From Owenia fusiformis (lineage: Eukaryota > Annelida > Polychaeta > Sabellida > Oweniidae): a stretch of 64,000 bases of DNA. A model generated the notes under the pieces. The model did not search any database and had not been told where the DNA came from. It saw only the letters and a list, made by a program, of their open reading frames with translations. Shown in pieces: positions 59,153-64,000 of this stretch; position 1 is the first letter of the stretch; every line of letters begins with the position of its first letter. A program made the translations under genes and the position numbers. The stretch spans positions 15,864,020-15,928,019 of the forward strand of contig CAIIXF020000012.1 of the NCBI GenBank assembly GCA_903813345.2, written 5' to 3'.

Positions 59153-60891
59153 TTAAATGTCTTTTAGGATATAGTTTCCTATAATGTCGACCATTGCTTC
59201 ATTTAGCCCCCTTGTATAATGAGTACCATCCGAACTAATAAGATTCTTTACCAATTCAGTTGGATCAAGAAAAGAAATGTTTCTATCTTGAGTAAATGTA
59301 CGAAAGAACTTGATAAATTTGATCGTCCTTTTCAAAGTTTGCTTCTTATACGACGGGGATTTTTGTAATCCTGGGATATATGGTGCCATGTACAGTAGGT
59401 CGGTTTCACCCAAAGATTTCACCACCTCGAATAGTTGTTTAAGGTAGATAGATACATTTAGTATACTAAAGTTGTCGTGAAGTCCAACGTCTGTCAACAC
59501 TAGCATTCGCCCTGGATGTTCCTTCTTCAATGTTCGCAAATCGTCAAACACCTTTGGTTGATCTTGACAATGAAAAAAACAATATGTTTAATTTATCACT
59601 AGAAGGCCCCAAGCCATTACAGGTTAAATATTCTTGATTTATGAAGTCTAGCCTAGTTCAAATGTGATACTAGTGAACGACCTACATGTAACGCCGTATA
59701 TCTTATGGTAGAAGAATTTAATTCCATCGCAGATGTTCACGAAGCTCCTTTCCCAACATTTGTAGGACCCCCAATTGGTCGCATTAGGCTGACACTTCTG
59801 GATTAATTCTGAAACAAAGAATCATCCGTAGATCTGATTTTTTACACAATTAATGTACTTTAATCTGAAATCAACCCTCGCAACAATATGCTACAGATGA
59901 ACCACCGTTGTCCAAATATAGTCTTTGACTATTTTCCGACTTGCTATGGATGATTTCCGAACTTGTGCTCTGGAATTTAACTGAATTGAGGTATTTCAAG
60001 TTCTTTTTCACAGAATCAGCGGGAACAATATGCTAAAAAGTGTTAATTGACAACATTTTCAACTTTTTTTGATAAATTCTTGTAAAGGTGCGCATATGGG
60101 AACGTTTGCGCATGACGACATGCGGTCACCATCGATAACCAAAAAAGGTATTCAGATATTAAAAGGGGCCAAGTTAGCCAATAGCCAGCATACGTACCTT
60201 GGGGGGAATAGTCATGAAGTAAATGTATCACTGGTCCTTTGTAAACGCGCCTCCAGAAACGAACCGTTATTTGTCGTATCAAAGAATCGCCGATTGTAAT
60301 TATCGATGACACATTTAAATTCCTAAGCCCGGTGCACATAACATCACGTGATACATTACGGCGTATGTTAATACCATATGGGGTCCACTCATGAAATTCG
60401 GGATAGATCCTTGACCTTTCGTCAAAACATGTTGGACATACGCAGCCTTCTACGGAAATATCTCGACATCGACTTTCTTTGCAACAGGCATTTTTATCCC
60501 CTGGGTTACACACCGATCTGTAGCCCCGATGTGCATGTCCACATATCGTATTGTTACTGTATTCTATTTTCTTTCTCTCTCGTAATCGTTTTAGCTGGGA
60601 AGTCACCCTGTCGTTTTCTTCTTCTGTCACGTATTTCGGCTTCCAATAGCCTTGAGTTAACGCAGATAACAACTCCTGGTTTAACAATGGATGGTGCTGA
60701 TTCTTTTCGTCATTCCTTAGTCGTGTTGATGGTCTATTGTGATTCAACAAGTTAGCTTGTTCATAAATGACATGTTCTGTTTTGCTGCAATGAATATTAA
60801 TGAAGTATATAATTAAGACAGAAATAACAAAACACAAAAGACAAAACAGTGTTTGTACCTGTCGATATAAGTTGGTTGTGCCCATTATCAT
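59153..60891 (-). CDS. SGNH/GDSL-type membrane esterase or acyltransferase, copy 2 (intact, three exons)
   Basis: Minus-strand exons are 60891-60198, 59808-59686 and 59562-59153, both introns in phase 1 (donors GTACGT and GTAGGT, acceptors TTTGTTTCAG and TGTCAAG). The product has 408 residues, or 406 if the better second ATG at 60885 is used; the latter aligns with the start of copy 1. Residues about 13-33 form an N-terminal signal anchor, so the catalytic part should be lumenal or extracellular. After TQGYWKP (79-85) comes a Cys-rich block (C118-C155), then GDSLIRQ with the nucleophile-type Ser at 203. Exon 3 has LTDVGLHDN and ends SSDGTHY (D384, H387). GDS and DxxH are the serine and Asp/His motifs of SGNH hydrolases, whose animal membrane members include glycan O-acyl enzymes. 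The substrate is unknown. It is a close paralogue of the locus at 28265-30582. Confidence 0.82.
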
Positions 60892-61545
60892 AGCTTATTC
60901 AGTGTCTTTTTAACTTCAATATATCAATGTTATTCTCAAAAGTAATAATATATATCATATAGTCTAAACTAAAAACTAGTCAAATTATTGTCCCTAGGCT
61001 ATTAGCATCATAGTACCATTTTAGCATGGAGTTAAAATTAAAAAACGACATCATTATTTTCACGAGTATAAAGTGCCCTCTATAAAGCACAAAAAGTGTG
61101 AAATTATTTTAGAAAGAAAATGTAATCTATAGTCTTGCCTCCTTAGCGATACGATGGAAAATTATAAATGGTACTTAACCACATATCATTTATACTGAGA
61201 CTCTGATACAAGTAATATCTGCAATTCACTTTATGCAAGCAAGATGACATAGCCGCATTTTTATCAGCTGCGAAGGTATAGTGTATTTATTGCATCAATA
61301 TTCGTAACATTAATATCTTCGGTTTTTACCCCACAGAGTAAGTTAAACCGAACATAAACAAAACCAGTTACAACAAATGGTACCTACTATCCCACATATA
61401 ATTGACTGTTTTACACAACAAGTATGTAAGAAGGGGTATTCGACCCGATCAAATATAAATTTGATAAGTATGTTAAATATGTGCAATGCCAAGTACCATT
61501 CGTATTGGGTAAACATATTCATTTGTGCTAAACATATTCATTTGT
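60892..61545. other. 5' flank of SGNH copy 2
   Basis: No further gene seen. The promoter of the minus-strand gene should lie in the first few hundred bases, but no motif stands out. Confidence 0.3.
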
Positions 61546-61548
61546 GGG

Positions 61549-61980
61549 GTAAGTCACGTGACTTACCGAATGATTTTATATAAACCATTGTTCACTGTTT
61601 TGATGTGGGGTAAGTCACGTGACTTCGACCATGTGACTTGCGCCATCTATATATTCAAAGAGTTCTGTGTGATTCTCCAATCACGAAAACGTACATATCT
61701 TCTATTAAGAACAAAGGATCAGTTTAGGCCTCATGCCTGTTGCAATGATCTTATAACTTCTCAATTCCTTCTCTAAATTGTGAATATGAATTTTGTTCAA
61801 ATTCTTTTTCCTCCCTTGTTTCATCCATTTTGAAATAATTTCTACGTCACTGGTCACGTGATTTACCGAATGGTTTTATGCTACATGCAGCATGTGTCAT
61901 TTATGTGGGGTAAGTCACGTGACTTACCCCACATGATTTTATGCGATAGTACATGTCATTAATTATGTGGGGTAAGTCAC
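61549..61980. promoter_or_regulatory. Cluster of GTCACGTGAC E-box palindromes
   Basis: GTCACGTGAC occurs exactly at 61553-61562, 61614-61623 and 61914-61923, with GTCACGTGAT at 61853-61862 and a broken GTAAGTCAC at about 61972. Most are preceded by TGTGGGGTAA. The third lies in a perfect 32-bp palindrome (61903-61934, centre ACGT). CACGTG is the core E-box, and GTCACGTGAC is the consensus of vertebrate TFEB/MITF-type (CLEAR) sites. Whether they regulate the SGNH gene 0.7 kb away, or are just transposon ends, cannot be decided here. Confidence 0.5.
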
Positions 61981-62398
61981 TATATGTCCGTGCTATTTTG
62001 TACTCTATGATTGTTCGGTAAATGAACATTGTTTGGTTCTAAAGTGTATTTGTATTTGATGCGTGTTCTAAATATATGTGTCAACCGTCTTTGTCCGTGT
62101 GTGTACATGGACTTAAATATGTGATATTTTACCAAACACTGAATAACATAAACCGCATATACAAGTGCATTTACCGCATATATAGGTACATAAAGCAAAT
62201 ATAAATGTGTGAAAACAAACAAATTTATTACGTGTTTCGAATCATTTTAATAGAGTGGAATATCGAATGGTTGTAATCAAATACAAAAGTGTGAAAATCG
62301 AATAAAGATGCAGAAAAAATTCCATACGAAGGTATTGAAACAATTTGAAATGCAGTGAATACGAAATATCAAAATTTGAATTGTACAGGTTAAAAGGA

Positions 62399-62530
62399 GT
62401 AGTCTAGCTACAAGTCCTTGCGACCCCCCCCCCGCTCTCCTCAAACTACCCATCTTCTCCCACAGGGGGGGGGGGGTGAGGAGATGTCTAGTGAAGAAGG
62501 GGCCTCACAAGGTCTTGTAGCTAGACTAAA
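62399..62530. mobile_element. Small MITE with TAGTCTAGCTACAAG ends
   Basis: TAGTCTAGCTACAAGTCCTTG at the left and, reversed, TAGTCTAGCTACAAGACCTTG at the right flank a centre with poly-C (62426-62436) and poly-G (62466-62477) runs that can pair. Confidence 0.75.
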
Positions 62531-62595
62531 ACGGATGAATTATTCAAAACACTTTTTATTAAAAATTATACCCTAGGGTGCATGATGTTAAAAGG

Positions 62596-62626
62596 ATATT
62601 ATACAGGGTGGGTGAATAAAAATGGG
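62596..62626. mobile_element. Isolated CAGGGTGGGTGA terminal sequence
   Basis: TA followed by CAGGGTGGGTGAATAAAAAT resembles the ends of the TA-duplicating elements elsewhere in the window, but no inverted partner is found before the window ends. Confidence 0.4.
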
Positions 62627-63600
62627 ACACTCACATATATTATATAAAGAAACCAAATACCTGTATGAACCAAATGTCATTACAATTAGCAAAAAATGTG
62701 ACGCGTTAGTCGAAAAAAGCTTTTGAAATTGCACTTATCATTGGTATTGGTAGACAAGATATTGTTCTTTATATTAAGAATAAAATTGGGACAACATTGT
62801 AATTTTTTATTATAGAAATAACTGTTAAATTGGTATCTTGTGCAAATTATTCCAAAAAGCCTGACTATCAGGGTTCTTGTATGCAAAAATGGAACGACGA
62901 ACGAAAATATCACAATTCCTAAATCGGTGAAGATAAGTCACAATTTCTTTCTCATTGTCTTATTGGCATAAACTTCCGACTATCACAATTTTGACCCTAT
63001 TCCACCCTATCGCCTTGATTCTTACATATCATATATCAAAAAGTAAATAATTATACAACTTCTAAAAAAAGTAGGTCAATTAGTTGTGTAATGCGCGTTA
63101 ATCATCGAATATGACTGTGTGATTGTCTCGATGGGCGGCGCAGGTACTGAGTTTTAGCAATATATTTTATACTGGATACCCGGGACTGGATATGCTTATT
63201 TTAACGAAATTCATGTAGTTCATGAAGCTGGTTTTTTGGCTAGAGGTGAATGTGAACTCGACGTGTCCATATTTCTCAAAGAGTTGCATTTCAATCTGGT
63301 GCATCAGACATCTATGAGGACAGTACATTCCCGTTTATGTTTTATAGTTTTATACTGTAGGGAGATTGCCAATTTTACATTGAAATGAAGGTACATAGTC
63401 TAATACTACAGCATTTATACACAATACTATACGTTATTGAATGATTTGAACTGCGATATATTCTGCTCGAGAAATTCTGTATTGGAACGAGACGAAGTCG
63501 AGTGCCAATATAGAATATTTTAATTAATCGAAATTGTGTTGAGACCATCTGAAGGATACATATTGTATGGTATGAAAGATATTTTCATCAGTAATGTCTC
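62627..63600. other. Gene-free sequence
   Basis: No gene or bounded element seen; it may be the interior of the element whose end is at 62596. Confidence 0.3.
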
Positions 63601-63604
63601 AGGC

Positions 63605-64000
63605 AGTGAAAAGGATTGGTATCGATATGGTGAACTGAATTCAACATTGTATTTCTCCTAAACCAATTATTGAAAACATTTTGTAAAAAACACGGTTCTT
63701 TATGTAATTTTGACTGATTGAAAACAATTTATGCGAAAATCAAATATATAGTGTGTTTTTGTTTTTCAGTGCAATTAGTTTTTGTTCCTTTTTACCAATT
63801 TTTGAGAATGAAATAAAATATCTTTCCGAAGCTTGTTGGAAAAAATAGCATATACAACATTTTCTTAGACTTCTCAATATTATAGTTATACAAAGGAAAT
63901 TTTGGTTGATTTAACAAAAAGTATTCAAAAAATTAAAACAAAAACCCCCGAAATAGATAAAAAAAACAAACTAAGATAAACCTTTAATTTCATTAACAAG
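63605..64000. mobile_element. CACTCCCCTCC-family element, partial third copy (cut by window end)
   Basis: GATTGGTATCGATATGGTGAAC and the following 350 bases match the interior of the 54276-55398 copy (from about 54430), including TTTTGGTTGATTTaACAAAAAG and the AAACAAAAACCCCC stretch of its internal fold-back. Confidence 0.6.

Overview
The window is AT-rich eukaryotic DNA. Its genes have introns with GT-AG splice sites, coding density is very low, and every scale shows transposon relics, fold-back elements and satellites. A Penelope-like retroelement with a hammerhead core, many TA-flanked CAGGGTG-ended elements, dispersed AGGTCA-type repeats and lineage-type membrane genes suggest a marine invertebrate. 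A lophotrochozoan such as a bivalve mollusc is most likely; this is inference from style, not from a marker gene.

The real genes are few. At 1.2-6.5 kb on the plus strand lie a TIR-domain exon and two small type II membrane-protein genes. A third paralogue is at 19.5-21.7 kb on the minus strand. These three share one unusual architecture: a cytoplasmic N-terminus, one membrane helix, a phase-1 intron immediately after the helix, a short ectodomain and a C-terminal CX10C loop of the form CK-x-[FY]-P-[YH]-VLP-x-LC. I do not recognise this family; it is the best candidate for something undescribed.

Two paralogous three-exon SGNH (GDS...DGTH) membrane esterase/acyltransferase-like genes lie on the minus strand at 28.3-30.6 kb and 59.2-60.9 kb. 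The second is open throughout. The first is open except for a single TAA replacing a tyrosine codon. Between them is a single-coding-exon ATP-grasp enzyme (35.5-36.7 kb) that looks like a peptide-ligase-type protein.

Most of the rest is mobile or repetitive. There are two inverted copies of a 1.25-kb non-autonomous element at 1-1107 and 44,231-45,481, with Transib-like CACGGTG ends and a 5-bp duplication. There is a 5'-truncated, fold-back Penelope-like element (31.4-33.8 kb) with a 13-bp target duplication. Three 5'-truncated LINE pieces are present, one with a perfect 10-bp target duplication. A 4.9-kb AGGTCA-rich composite repeat (12.4-17.3 kb) carries a nest of insertions whose empty site is visible in a sister unit. 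Several TA-duplicating elements are present, including a decayed mariner at 37.0-37.8 kb. Tandem arrays have periods of about 112, 91, 189, 325 and 100-120 bp. At 61.5-62.0 kb there is a cluster of perfect GTCACGTGAC sites, one in a 32-bp palindrome. The 48-53 kb region has splice-like, mutually similar exon modules on the minus strand that may belong to a noncoding transcript.
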